This document shows, piece after piece, positions 17,250 to 26,005 of a DNA stretch of 64,000 nucleotides. The position numbers were made by a program, and so were the translations under genes. Every line of letters begins with the position of its first letter. Position 1 is the stretch's first letter. Source of the stretch: Fimbriimonadales bacterium (lineage in GTDB: Bacteria; Armatimonadota; Fimbriimonadia; Fimbriimonadales; GBS-DC); NCBI GenBank assembly GCA_025061985.1, contig JANXAW010000005.1, forward strand, positions 1 to 64,000, in the 5' to 3' direction. The notes beneath the pieces were generated by a model that worked only from the letters and a program-made list of their open reading frames with translations, searched no databases and was not told where the DNA came from.

Positions 17250-18140
17250 CTACAGTCCAAGTCCGCCGCTGAGCGCGCGGAACAGTTCGCTGCCCTGCGC
17301 GCCAATGGAGAAGCTCTTAGGAATGCCGTACTGCTCGCACACGCGGGTAAGCTCTTCATCGGCGCGAGCAAACCGCACGTCTAGCTCGCTCTGAGCCGAA
17401 CCGAGTAAGCCGGTCAACCCTCCCAGATCTTCCTCAACAAGGTCTTGCTCGATCTGACGGATGGTGGTGATATATTGGCTCAGCCCTGCGTAGTAGGTGT
17501 CTGCCAGCACTCTGCATTCAGGCGGTGGGGGCACGCTTTGGAAATCGCGTAGGAGCCGTACCCATTCGCGTTGGCGCTGTTGGTAGCTTTGGCGGAGCTT
17601 CTCGCGTTCGCGCTGGTAGTCAGCCTCAGCTTTTTCGATATCGCCTTGGGCAATGCCGCTCATCGCCGCAGCACGCGCTGCCATTGCCTGCACCAGCATA
17701 CTCATCACGGGGGCAATGTTGCGTTCCATGCGCTGGCGACGCTGCTCAATGCGACGCAGGTGCTCCAGCCAATCAATAATGTGCTTCGGTGGTGGGTTGG
17801 GGGCGTCGGCAGCGACTACGCTGGGAGCTTCGAGCTTGGGCGGCTGCGCCTCCAATACGCTGGGAGCATCAAGCTTGGGCGGCTGCGCCTCCAACACGCT
17901 GGGCGCTTCAGGCCGTTGCACTTGCAACTGCGTAAACAACTTTGAACGTGTGCCCGCCACAAACGCAATCGCCAGCAAAAGCAGCACTCCCACACCCAGC
18001 CCCCACCATCTCGCTGCCCTCAACCTTGAGGGAGTAGAAGGCGGAGCAGGAAAGGCAGGCACGCCCACAAGCGAACGCCCACACTGGGAACAAAACTTGG
18101 CATTTTCAGGCATTTCCGCGCCACAACTGGGGCATCGCAT
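17250..18140 (-). CDS. Zinc-ribbon membrane protein with Pro/Glu-rich linker and coiled-coil region
   Basis: MRCPSCGAEMPENAKFCSQCGRSLVG zinc ribbon; WWGLGVGVLLLLAIAFVAG TM; repeated APSVLEAQPPKL(D/E). Confidence 0.75.
   Translation of the reverse strand: MRCPSCGAEMPENAKFCSQCGRSLVGVPAFPAPPSTPSRLRAARWWGLGVGVLLLLAIAFVAGTRSKLFTQLQVQRPEAPSVLEAQPPKLDAPSVLEAQPPKLEAPSVVAADAPNPPPKHIIDWLEHLRRIEQRRQRMERNIAPVMSMLVQAMAARAAAMSGIAQGDIEKAEADYQREREKLRQSYQQRQREWVRLLRDFQSVPPPPECRVLADTYYAGLSQYITTIRQIEQDLVEEDLGGLTGLLGSAQSELDVRFARADEELTRVCEQYGIPKSFSIGAQGSELFRALSGGLGL
17819..17909 (-). repeat. 39-bp tandem repeat encoding APSVLEAQPPKL(D/E)
   Basis: Two near-identical copies plus a partial third (APSVVAAD). Confidence 0.75.
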
Positions 18141-18228
18141 CCGCTAATCGCCTCCCAATGGTTAGACAGTATCAGTATACCTACTGTTTTGCAGAGCTTG
18201 CGTGCAATAACTAAATGCCTCCGCTCCC

Positions 18229-18257
18229 TTGACATGCCACCTCAAATGTTGTACAAT
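18229..18257 (+). promoter_or_regulatory. Sigma-A-type promoter for the dockerin-repeat protein
   Basis: TTGACA - 17 bp - TACAAT, followed by GGAAAGGAGG RBS. Confidence 0.75.
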
Positions 18258-18286
18258 TAGGGCATCCTCGGGAAAGGAGGTAGTCA

Positions 18287-19078
18287 ATGATGACCACGCT
18301 TCGCTGGACTTGGCTAACGGCGCTTGCGGTGCTGATCGTGACCGCTGACGCGCAAACGCTTGCAGATCGCCTCCGCGCTGCTGGAAGCATCTCGTTCAAG
18401 ATCATCAACGCGCAATACTCCATCAGAATCGGCGTCACAGAGTGTGTGCAAACCGCCTTCTCTGGCACAACGGGTGCTCAGAACACGCTAGCCGTCAGCT
18501 TCTTGCCAAACTCGCTGGACTTCGAGCTTACGCTCAACCAAATCTTCAACGCAATCCAGAGCAATCAGGTAGTGCGGTTCAATGCGACGGTGAACGAAGA
18601 CGGCACTCGCATCGTCTGGACCGCGCAGAACATTCCCAATCCTATCTGTGCATATATCACTATCGGAAACAATACATACCCCTTCAAAATCTACGAGGTG
18701 TTTGGCACCTTCGTTGTCGACCTTGAAAGGATGGATTGCCGGAGCGACCCGCTAAACGTCTTAGGGCGCGATGTAAACATCCGCCTAAACCTCGACCGGG
18801 CCGACACGGTGTTGGGATTTGTAGGACGCGTGGCAGACTCGGTGTGTAGTGCGGAGTACTTCCTCGCCTGCGCACGGGCGAGCGACCTTGAGTTCGCAGG
18901 ATTTGGCGGTCAGTGCCCTGTAGGCGATGTGAACGGCGACGGCTGCGTGAACAATGCTGATTTGCTGATTGTGCTGTTCAACTTCGGCGGCTCTGGACAG
19001 GGTGATGTGAACAACGACGGCGTAGTGAACAACGCTGACCTACTCGTTGTGCTGTTCAACTTCGGTTCGGGCTGCTGA
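18287..19078 (+). CDS. Secreted protein with C-terminal dockerin type I-like (EF-hand) repeats
   Basis: N-terminal signal peptide; C-terminal GDVNGDGCVNNADLLIVLFNFGGSGQGDVNNDGVVNNADLLVVLFNFGSGC. Confidence 0.85.
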   Translation: MMTTLRWTWLTALAVLIVTADAQTLADRLRAAGSISFKIINAQYSIRIGVTECVQTAFSGTTGAQNTLAVSFLPNSLDFELTLNQIFNAIQSNQVVRFNATVNEDGTRIVWTAQNIPNPICAYITIGNNTYPFKIYEVFGTFVVDLERMDCRSDPLNVLGRDVNIRLNLDRADTVLGFVGRVADSVCSAEYFLACARASDLEFAGFGGQCPVGDVNGDGCVNNADLLIVLFNFGGSGQGDVNNDGVVNNADLLVVLFNFGSGC

Positions 19079-19211
19079 CACTGGAGCTTGTGGCGATGGA
19101 GGGCGCAGGTTGTGTGCCCTTGCGCTCTTCATCGCCGAGTAAAAAGCGCCCGATCCCAGTCTCGCCTACACTTTTTCCTTGCCCCTCTGCGTGCAGTTGC
19201 CAGAGCGCGCT

Positions 19212-21848
19212 TCAGCTGCCCGCCTCCAGTTTGCGCTTGAGTTCGTCCAGTTTCATCAGAGCTTCTATGGGGCTTAGGGTCGTGATGTCCAACTCGCGCA
19301 GCGCTTCCAACACGGGGTGTTCCGTCGCTTCAAACAGCGTGAGTTGGAGTTTCTTTTTGCGCACGATGGGCGACTCGCTGCTGGGAGGCTGGAGACTGCC
19401 CTGCACACCGTGCCGCTCAAACCCGCGCAAAATCTCTTCAGCCCGTTGCACCACCTCAGGGGGTACGCCCGCCATCCGTGCCACATGCACACCATAGCTA
19501 CGGTCTGTGCCTCCGGGCAGTACCTTGTGAAGCCAAATGATGCGGTCGCCTTGCTCCTTCACCGCAACGCGATAATTTGCCACGCCCTCCAAGCGATTCG
19601 CCAGCTCATTTAGGTAGTGATAGTGCGTAGCAAACAGGGTTTTGCAGCCAATCGCGTGCAGGTACTCCGCAACTGCCCACGCGATTGCTAAACCATCGTA
19701 GGTGCTGGTGCCGCGCCCAATCTCGTCTAAAATCACCAAACTGCGTGCGGTGGCGTTGTTGAGGATGTTAGCCGTCTCCGTCATCTCCACCATAAAGGTG
19801 GATTGCCCCGTGGCAAGCTCGTCGCGCGCTCCCACGCGAGTAAAGATTCGGTCTACCACGCCGATCTCGGCGCGGTCGGCTGGCACAAAGCTACCGATAT
19901 GCGCCATAAGTGTTATCAGCGCGTTCTGCCTAATGTATGTTGACTTCCCGCTCATATTGGGGCCTGTGAGGATGATCAATCGTTGGCTGGAGTCTAACCG
20001 ACAGTCGTTGGGCACGAAGGGCTGTTCGCTGAAGCGCTCCACCACGGGGTGGCGCCCGCCGTAAATGTAAATGCGGTCTTCGGTATCCACGATGGGGCGG
20101 GTGTAGCGGTAGCGTACGGCGTTTTCCGCGAAAGCGCACAGCACATCCAGCTCAGCAATCGCGCGTGCTAGTGACTGGATCTGCGGGGTTTGGCGGGCGA
20201 CTTCGGCGCGCAACTGTGTGAACAGCTCAAACTCCAAGGCGTTCGCGCGCTCTTCTGCGCCCAATAGGATCGCTTCCTGCTCTTTCAGCTCGGGCGTGAT
20301 GAAGCGCTCGGCGTTTACAAGGGTCTGCTTGCGGATGTAGTGCGGGGGCACTTTGCTGAGGTGAGGCTTGGAGACTTCGATGTAGTAGCCAAACACGGCG
20401 TTGTAGCCCACTTTGAGGCTGGGGATGCCCGTGCGCTGGCGCTCTTGGGCTTCCAGTTGGGCAATCCAGTTTTTGCCCTCGGTGCGCACTTGGCGCAGGC
20501 GGTCTAACTCAGGGTCGTAGCCGTCGCGGATGATGCCGCCCGACTTGAGGTCGGTAGGCGGATCGTCTACCAAGGCGCGCTCCAGAAGCGTGCAGAGTTC
20601 CTGCATCGGCGCGAGGCGCGGTGCAAGGCTCGCCAGCAGGGTAGGTGGGCGCTCCAACGCGCTCAGCAAGGCGTTTACCTCGGCGTACAGCTCGGGGATA
20701 CGCTGCAAGGTGTTGCGTAGCGCGACCAAGTCGCGGGCATTTGCGGTGCCTGTGCTGGCGCGCGCCACAAGGCGCTCCAAATCCGCCAGCGGGCGCAACA
20801 CTTGGCGAATCGCATCGCGATGCAGCGTGTGGCGCACCAGCGCTTCCACCGCATCCAAACGCTGGTTGATGGCTTCGGGGTCTAACAAGGGTTCATCAAG
20901 CCAGCGTTTGAGCAAGCGCGCGCCCATCGGCGTGCAGGTGCTATCCAGCGTCGCCAGCAAGGTGTAGCGCCGCGTGCCATCCAGCTGGTTGCGCGTAAGC
21001 TCCAAATGGCGCCGCGCCGTGGCATCTAAGTACATAAACCGCTCCACCGAGTAGGTGGCAAGCGTGCGGATGTGTTGGAGCGCCTCCAGGTGGTTGTGCT
21101 GCAGATAGCGAAGGGCAAGCGCCGCCGCTTCCAAACCGCGCGTGTACTCCTCGCAGCCAAAGCCCCGTAGCGACTCCACGCCAAAGTGCTGCAACAAGAT
21201 TTTGCGAGCGTCGCGCCCTACCCACTCGTGCAGCGGCACAGGGGTAATCGTGGCGCTGAGTTGCTCGCGAAGGGTTTGCATCAGTTCCTCTTGGTCTTCG
21301 GGAACCAGCACCTCGGCAGGTTGCAGGCGAAACAGCTCGTCAAGTAGCTTCTCTTGGCGACGCTCGCCCGCGATTTCGGTGACCAAGAACTCGCCTGTAG
21401 ATACATCCACCACGCCTAGCCCGTGCACTGGCTCGCCCAACACGGCTGCCACAAGATAGTTGTTGGCGCGGGCATCCAGCATCGAGTCTTCCAGCACGGT
21501 GCCTGGCGTAAGAATCCGCGTCACGCGCCGCTTGACCAGCCCTTTGGCAAGCTTGGGATCCTCCACTTGATCGCAGAGGGCGACGCGGTAGCCCTTTTGT
21601 ACCAGCCTGGCGATATAGCGTTCGTAGGCGTGAACGGGCACGCCCGCCATCGGAATACGCCCGTTGGAGCCATCCTCGCGCCCCGTCAGCACAATCTCCA
21701 GCTCACGCGCAGCGATTTCCGCATCCTCCCCATAAAACTCATAAAAATCGCCCACCTGCATCGCCAGCAGCACATCAGGATGCTCGGCTTTGAGCCGAAA
21801 ATACTGCTGGAGCATCGGCGTTTGGGGCTGGAATCGGCTGGATTGCAT
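19212..21848 (-). CDS. mutS: DNA mismatch repair protein MutS
   Basis: MLQQYFRLKAEHPDVLLAMQVGDFYEFYGEDA...LTGPNMSGKSTYIRQNALITLMAHIGSFVPA...LVILDEIGRGTSTYDGLAIAWAVAEYL. Confidence 0.97.
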   Translation of the reverse strand: MQSSRFQPQTPMLQQYFRLKAEHPDVLLAMQVGDFYEFYGEDAEIAARELEIVLTGREDGSNGRIPMAGVPVHAYERYIARLVQKGYRVALCDQVEDPKLAKGLVKRRVTRILTPGTVLEDSMLDARANNYLVAAVLGEPVHGLGVVDVSTGEFLVTEIAGERRQEKLLDELFRLQPAEVLVPEDQEELMQTLREQLSATITPVPLHEWVGRDARKILLQHFGVESLRGFGCEEYTRGLEAAALALRYLQHNHLEALQHIRTLATYSVERFMYLDATARRHLELTRNQLDGTRRYTLLATLDSTCTPMGARLLKRWLDEPLLDPEAINQRLDAVEALVRHTLHRDAIRQVLRPLADLERLVARASTGTANARDLVALRNTLQRIPELYAEVNALLSALERPPTLLASLAPRLAPMQELCTLLERALVDDPPTDLKSGGIIRDGYDPELDRLRQVRTEGKNWIAQLEAQERQRTGIPSLKVGYNAVFGYYIEVSKPHLSKVPPHYIRKQTLVNAERFITPELKEQEAILLGAEERANALEFELFTQLRAEVARQTPQIQSLARAIAELDVLCAFAENAVRYRYTRPIVDTEDRIYIYGGRHPVVERFSEQPFVPNDCRLDSSQRLIILTGPNMSGKSTYIRQNALITLMAHIGSFVPADRAEIGVVDRIFTRVGARDELATGQSTFMVEMTETANILNNATARSLVILDEIGRGTSTYDGLAIAWAVAEYLHAIGCKTLFATHYHYLNELANRLEGVANYRVAVKEQGDRIIWLHKVLPGGTDRSYGVHVARMAGVPPEVVQRAEEILRGFERHGVQGSLQPPSSESPIVRKKKLQLTLFEATEHPVLEALRELDITTLSPIEALMKLDELKRKLEAGS

Positions 21849-21937
21849 CAGTTGGGGATTATACCCATCAGGTAAAGCGGGCAATTTTAGCACGCCCATA
21901 CCCCTCGCTGGGGGGCGATTGCCCCTCACATCCGCCC

Positions 21938-24900
21938 TTGCGGGCTGTGAACCCCGCAGGAGCTACAAGCGGAGACGCAAAACTGTTTTTAGCAGTGCTG
22001 GAATCGACCCTGCGTACGGAGCTACGGCGCTACGACACGCCCCATGCCCTCGCCTTTTGGGGCGCGTTGGGCTATCAAACGCTGCGCCAACCCCTACCCG
22101 CTGCTGAGTTCGAAGAGCTTCCCGCAGGCGCGCGGGAGCCACTGCGCGAGGCGTTCCTGCTTTATAACGACAACGCACTGCGCATCTATCACTTGCACCT
22201 GCACAATTCGCAGCGGGGCAAGCTGCGCCGCTTGCTGGAAGCCCTGCAGCGACGCTACCCGCAATACGAGTGCCTGTTCACCGCCCGCGCGGCCGATAGC
22301 CCAAACCTGCTCTTTATCCACCCGTGCCCCGTGCTGAAAGACGACGCGCGCCTCACGCTCGCCATCCGCACCTTGGAGGTGCAGCCCGACAACCCCACGC
22401 GCACCGACCTCGAAACGCTCCTCGCCCTGCAAACCACCCCCACCGAAGACCCCTCCGCCCGCATCGAGCGCATCCGCGAGGCGTTCAGCGTCGAAAAAGT
22501 CACCGAAAAGTTCTATCAAGATTTCCGTCGCCTCTTTGAAGAGGCGGAGGCGCTGATTACGGGCGTACCTGCGGGCGAGCCGAAGCGCCTGTTCACGCTC
22601 AAGCTCTTCAACCGCTTGCTGTTCGTGCGCTTTCTGGAGCGCAAGGGTTGGCTGCGCTTTGACAAACGACGCGACTACTTGCGCGCCTTATGGGAAGATT
22701 ACCGAGCCAATCGCGCCGACGACGATACCTTCTACAACGCTTGCCTCAAGCCCCTGTTTTTTGGCGCGCTAAACAACCCTCAACAGCGCAACCTGATGGG
22801 GATCAACCAAGGCGGGCTTCTGCGCAGCCTCGTGGGCGAAGTGCCCTATCTCAACGGCGGGCTGTTTGAGCAACGCGACGATGACATCACCGCCCATGTA
22901 CCCGACGCCGCTCTTCAACCCGTGCTGGAAGGCTTGCTCTACCGCTACAACTTCACGATTACCGAAAGCACCCCGCTGGAGATTGAGGTCGCCGTTGACC
23001 CCGAGATGCTGGGCAAGGTGTTTGAGGAGCTGGTGACGGGCAGGCACGAGACGGGCAGCTACTACACGCCGCGCCCCGTGGTGGCGTTTATGTGCCGCGA
23101 GGCGCTCAAAGGCTACCTGCAAACCGCTACCAAGGAAACCCCTGAAGCCGTTGCCGCCTTTGTCGACCAGCGCGACGCCAGCCAGCTCCGCGACCCCGAA
23201 GCGGTGCTGGATGCCTTGCGCCGCGTGCGCGTGTGCGACCCCGCCTGCGGCAGCGGCGCCTACCTGCTGGGAATGCTCCACGAACTGCTGGAGCTGCGCG
23301 CCACCCTGTTTGAACAAAAACACCTCGACCCCCGCACCCTCTACGAACGCAAACTGGAAATCATCCAACGCAACCTGTACGGCGTGGATACTGACGCCTT
23401 CGCCGTTGAAATCGCCCGCCTGCGCCTATGGCTCAGCCTTGTGGTAGACGACACCCGCAACCCACTGGATGACCCAAATGTCGACGTGTCGCTGCCCAAC
23501 CTCGATTTCAAGATCGAGCAGGGCGACAGCCTGCTTGCGCCCGACCCCCAAGGCGGGCAGCAGCCCGATATGTTCCGCCAACAGCAAATCGAAGAGTACG
23601 AACGCCTCAAAGCCGACTACATGCGCGCCCATAGCGACGAGCACAAGCGCCTTTTGCGCGAGCAGATTGAAACCCTTCGCGCCGAAATCCGACAGTGGGC
23701 ACACCCCCACGGCGACGTGGAGGGCTTCGACTGGCGCGTGGAGTTCGCCGAAGTGTTCAAAGAGGGGGGATTCGATATCATCGTCGCCAATCCGCCCTAT
23801 GTGCGCCAAGAGCTGATCGACTCCAAAGTGAAAGAGAAGCTTCTCAAGCAATATGCCGAGGCTGCGGTCGGGCGCTCAGATTTGTATGTCTACTTCTACG
23901 CCCGCGCCCTGCAGCTGCTCAAGCCTGGGGGGATGCATGTGTTCGTCTGTTCCAACAGCTGGCTCGATGTGGGCTTTGGGGGCAAGCTGCAGGAGTACCT
24001 GCTCAAGCGCGCCCATATCCAGGCAATCTACGACTCGGCGTTGGAGCGCCAGTTCGCTAGCGCGGATGTGAACACGATTATCAGCGTGCTGCAGAAAGAC
24101 GGTCATGCGCCTGGTCAAGACGCCCGCATCACGCGCTTTGTGCGCCTCAACGCGCCCTTTGAGCAAGCCGTTGCCGACCCGCAGTATCAGCGCGTGATTA
24201 CCCGCACCGCCGCTGAGCTGTGGCAGGCAGGGCTGAACGAGCAGGGCGTGTACGAAGGCGACAAGTGGGGCGGCAAGTACCTCCGCGCGCCTGATATCTA
24301 CTTCACGATCCTGGAGAAGGGCAAAGGTAAGCTCGTGCGCCTCGGCGACATCGCCGAAGTGCGGCGCGGCTTCACCACAGGCGCGAACGAGTTCTTCTAT
24401 TTAGAGCCTGTAGACTGTCGCGTGGCGGATGTGGTGGCGGGCAAGGTAGGCGCCACCGTGCGCGTGAAAAACGGCGCGGGCTGGCAGGGCGAGATCGAAA
24501 CCGACTGGCTGCGCCCCGTCATCAAATCGCCCCGCGAGCTGAAGACCCTGCGCGTGCGCCCCGAAGACCTGCGCTACCTCGTGTTCATGCCCCCCGACGC
24601 GATTCGCAAGAAGCTCAGCCTGCTTGCCGTCTCGGGCGAACTCAAAAAACGCTACCCCAAAGCGTGGGCATACATCCAGTGGGGAGAGAAGCAGGGGTAT
24701 CACAAACGCTCCACCTGCGCCAGCAGGCAACGATGGTGGGATTTGGGGGAGTCACGTAGTGGGCTGATAGCCTGGGCAATGATACACGCTCTGCGCCACA
24801 ACGTTCATCACAATCCTGTGAGGAGTGAACTCGATCACAACTTCTTTGAGGTTGTACTGAGCAATCAGAATCTTGCTGAGGTGTTAGCGGCAGTATGTGG

Positions 24901-25303
24901 AGCAACAACCACAGTACTCATAAAAGAGCTTTTCGGAAGGAGCTACGGGGGCGGAAGCGGTCCCATCAAGAACGAAGGTACAGATATTGCGGAATTCCTG
25001 ATTCCTAACCCCGCCGCCCTCACCGCCTCTCAGCGCGAACGCCTGCTCGCTGCCTTTGAGCAGCTGGCGGGGCGTGAGGTGAAGAGCATTTTTGAGGAGC
25101 TCGGCTTGCCCAAGCCCAACCGCGACTACAGCAACATCCGCCCTGAGGAGGTCTCGCTGGAGAAGGTGCTGCCCGACCGCCGCGCGTTGGACAGCGTGGT
25201 GTTTGAGGTGTTGGGGCTGAGCGAAGCCGAGCAGCTGGAGGTCTACCGTGCCGTGGTGGAGCTGGTGAAAAATCGCCTCGTGAAGGCGCAGAGCGTGGGG
25301 TAG
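21938..25303 (+). CDS. Eco57I-type N6-adenine DNA methyltransferase / type IIG restriction-modification-like protein
   Basis: CDPACGSGAYLLGML (SAM motif I), FDIIVANPPYVRQELI (NPPY motif IV), C-terminal TRD-like region. Start uncertain (TTG at 21938 in the track). Confidence 0.85.
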   Translation: MRAVNPAGATSGDAKLFLAVLESTLRTELRRYDTPHALAFWGALGYQTLRQPLPAAEFEELPAGAREPLREAFLLYNDNALRIYHLHLHNSQRGKLRRLLEALQRRYPQYECLFTARAADSPNLLFIHPCPVLKDDARLTLAIRTLEVQPDNPTRTDLETLLALQTTPTEDPSARIERIREAFSVEKVTEKFYQDFRRLFEEAEALITGVPAGEPKRLFTLKLFNRLLFVRFLERKGWLRFDKRRDYLRALWEDYRANRADDDTFYNACLKPLFFGALNNPQQRNLMGINQGGLLRSLVGEVPYLNGGLFEQRDDDITAHVPDAALQPVLEGLLYRYNFTITESTPLEIEVAVDPEMLGKVFEELVTGRHETGSYYTPRPVVAFMCREALKGYLQTATKETPEAVAAFVDQRDASQLRDPEAVLDALRRVRVCDPACGSGAYLLGMLHELLELRATLFEQKHLDPRTLYERKLEIIQRNLYGVDTDAFAVEIARLRLWLSLVVDDTRNPLDDPNVDVSLPNLDFKIEQGDSLLAPDPQGGQQPDMFRQQQIEEYERLKADYMRAHSDEHKRLLREQIETLRAEIRQWAHPHGDVEGFDWRVEFAEVFKEGGFDIIVANPPYVRQELIDSKVKEKLLKQYAEAAVGRSDLYVYFYARALQLLKPGGMHVFVCSNSWLDVGFGGKLQEYLLKRAHIQAIYDSALERQFASADVNTIISVLQKDGHAPGQDARITRFVRLNAPFEQAVADPQYQRVITRTAAELWQAGLNEQGVYEGDKWGGKYLRAPDIYFTILEKGKGKLVRLGDIAEVRRGFTTGANEFFYLEPVDCRVADVVAGKVGATVRVKNGAGWQGEIETDWLRPVIKSPRELKTLRVRPEDLRYLVFMPPDAIRKKLSLLAVSGELKKRYPKAWAYIQWGEKQGYHKRSTCASRQRWWDLGESRSGLIAWAMIHALRHNVHHNPVRSELDHNFFEVVLSNQNLAEVLAAVCGATTTVLIKELFGRSYGGGSGPIKNEGTDIAEFLIPNPAALTASQRERLLAAFEQLAGREVKSIFEELGLPKPNRDYSNIRPEEVSLEKVLPDRRALDSVVFEVLGLSEAEQLEVYRAVVELVKNRLVKAQSVG

Positions 25304-25371
25304 AGATCCGCGTAGCCCGCTGCCAGAGGCTGTAATACCATTCGGGATTTCGGGTAAGACGGCTAAAGCCG

Positions 25372-25443
25372 TTCCCGTGCAAACGAAGCCAACCTGCGTC
25401 GGCTTTTTATAGCTCGCGAAGACGGGCTTCGTTCGCACGGGAA
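25372..25443. repeat. Imperfect inverted repeat with nested palindromes (REP/MITE-like)
   Basis: ttcccgtgcaaacgaagcc (25372-25390) and ggcttcgttcgcacgggaa (25425-25443) are inverted with one mismatch; nested ACGGCTAAAGCCGT and GCCaacctgcgtcGGC nearby. Confidence 0.7.
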
Positions 25444-25505
25444 TCGTGCCGCGCGGGCAGAGAGCCACGCTTTCGCACCCTCGCCTGACAGAACCCGAAT
25501 CTCGC

Positions 25506-25838
25506 TTAGTTGGGTAAAACCCTGCCACGATGCACACCGTAGGTGTTGTGCGAGGCAAATACATAGAAGCGGTGGCGCAGCCCAATCAGACCCGCCAGCT
25601 CCACGCCCAGCGCTACCATGCTGGCAGGCTCAGGCACAATAAAGGTGACACACCACTCCTCAAGATAGCCCGCCTCGAAAGGCGCGAGGTCTCCAATGAT
25701 CAGATTCCAAGTGCCCTGTGTATTTAGCCCAACGAAGCTGCTGCAGTAGGTTAAGAGATTGAGATTCTGTGCACTGACAACAGCCATTAGCGCGATAGAC
25801 GCGATACCACTTGCCCAAAAGAGTTTCCACTTTTGCAT
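25506..25838 (-). CDS. PEP-CTERM sorting-domain protein with truncated proprotein-convertase P-like domain
   Basis: MQKWKLFWASGIASIALMAVVSAQ signal; GTWNLIIGDLAPFEAGYLEEWCVTF (C-terminal P-domain-like); VPEPASMVALGVELAGLIGLRHR (PEP-CTERM). Confidence 0.7.
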   Translation of the reverse strand: MQKWKLFWASGIASIALMAVVSAQNLNLLTYCSSFVGLNTQGTWNLIIGDLAPFEAGYLEEWCVTFIVPEPASMVALGVELAGLIGLRHRFYVFASHNTYGVHRGRVLPN

Positions 25839-26005
25839 CGTCTCACCTCTCCCTAAGAAGTCTTGGGAAGCATTCTCCCGCTTGCTTCTTCTGCCGCGGC
25901 ACACTCCACAATTGCCCGGAAGCGGACAACGCAGTGACTGCAAAAACACCTGTTTCCGCATCAGCAGGACTTCGTGTGCGGTTTGGCGAACCATGCACCT
26001 CTGAC

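Noticed and set aside
19092-19136. Imperfect hairpin after the dockerin-repeat gene as an intrinsic terminator
   Set aside because: Stem has several mismatches and no T-tract directly after it; too weak to list.
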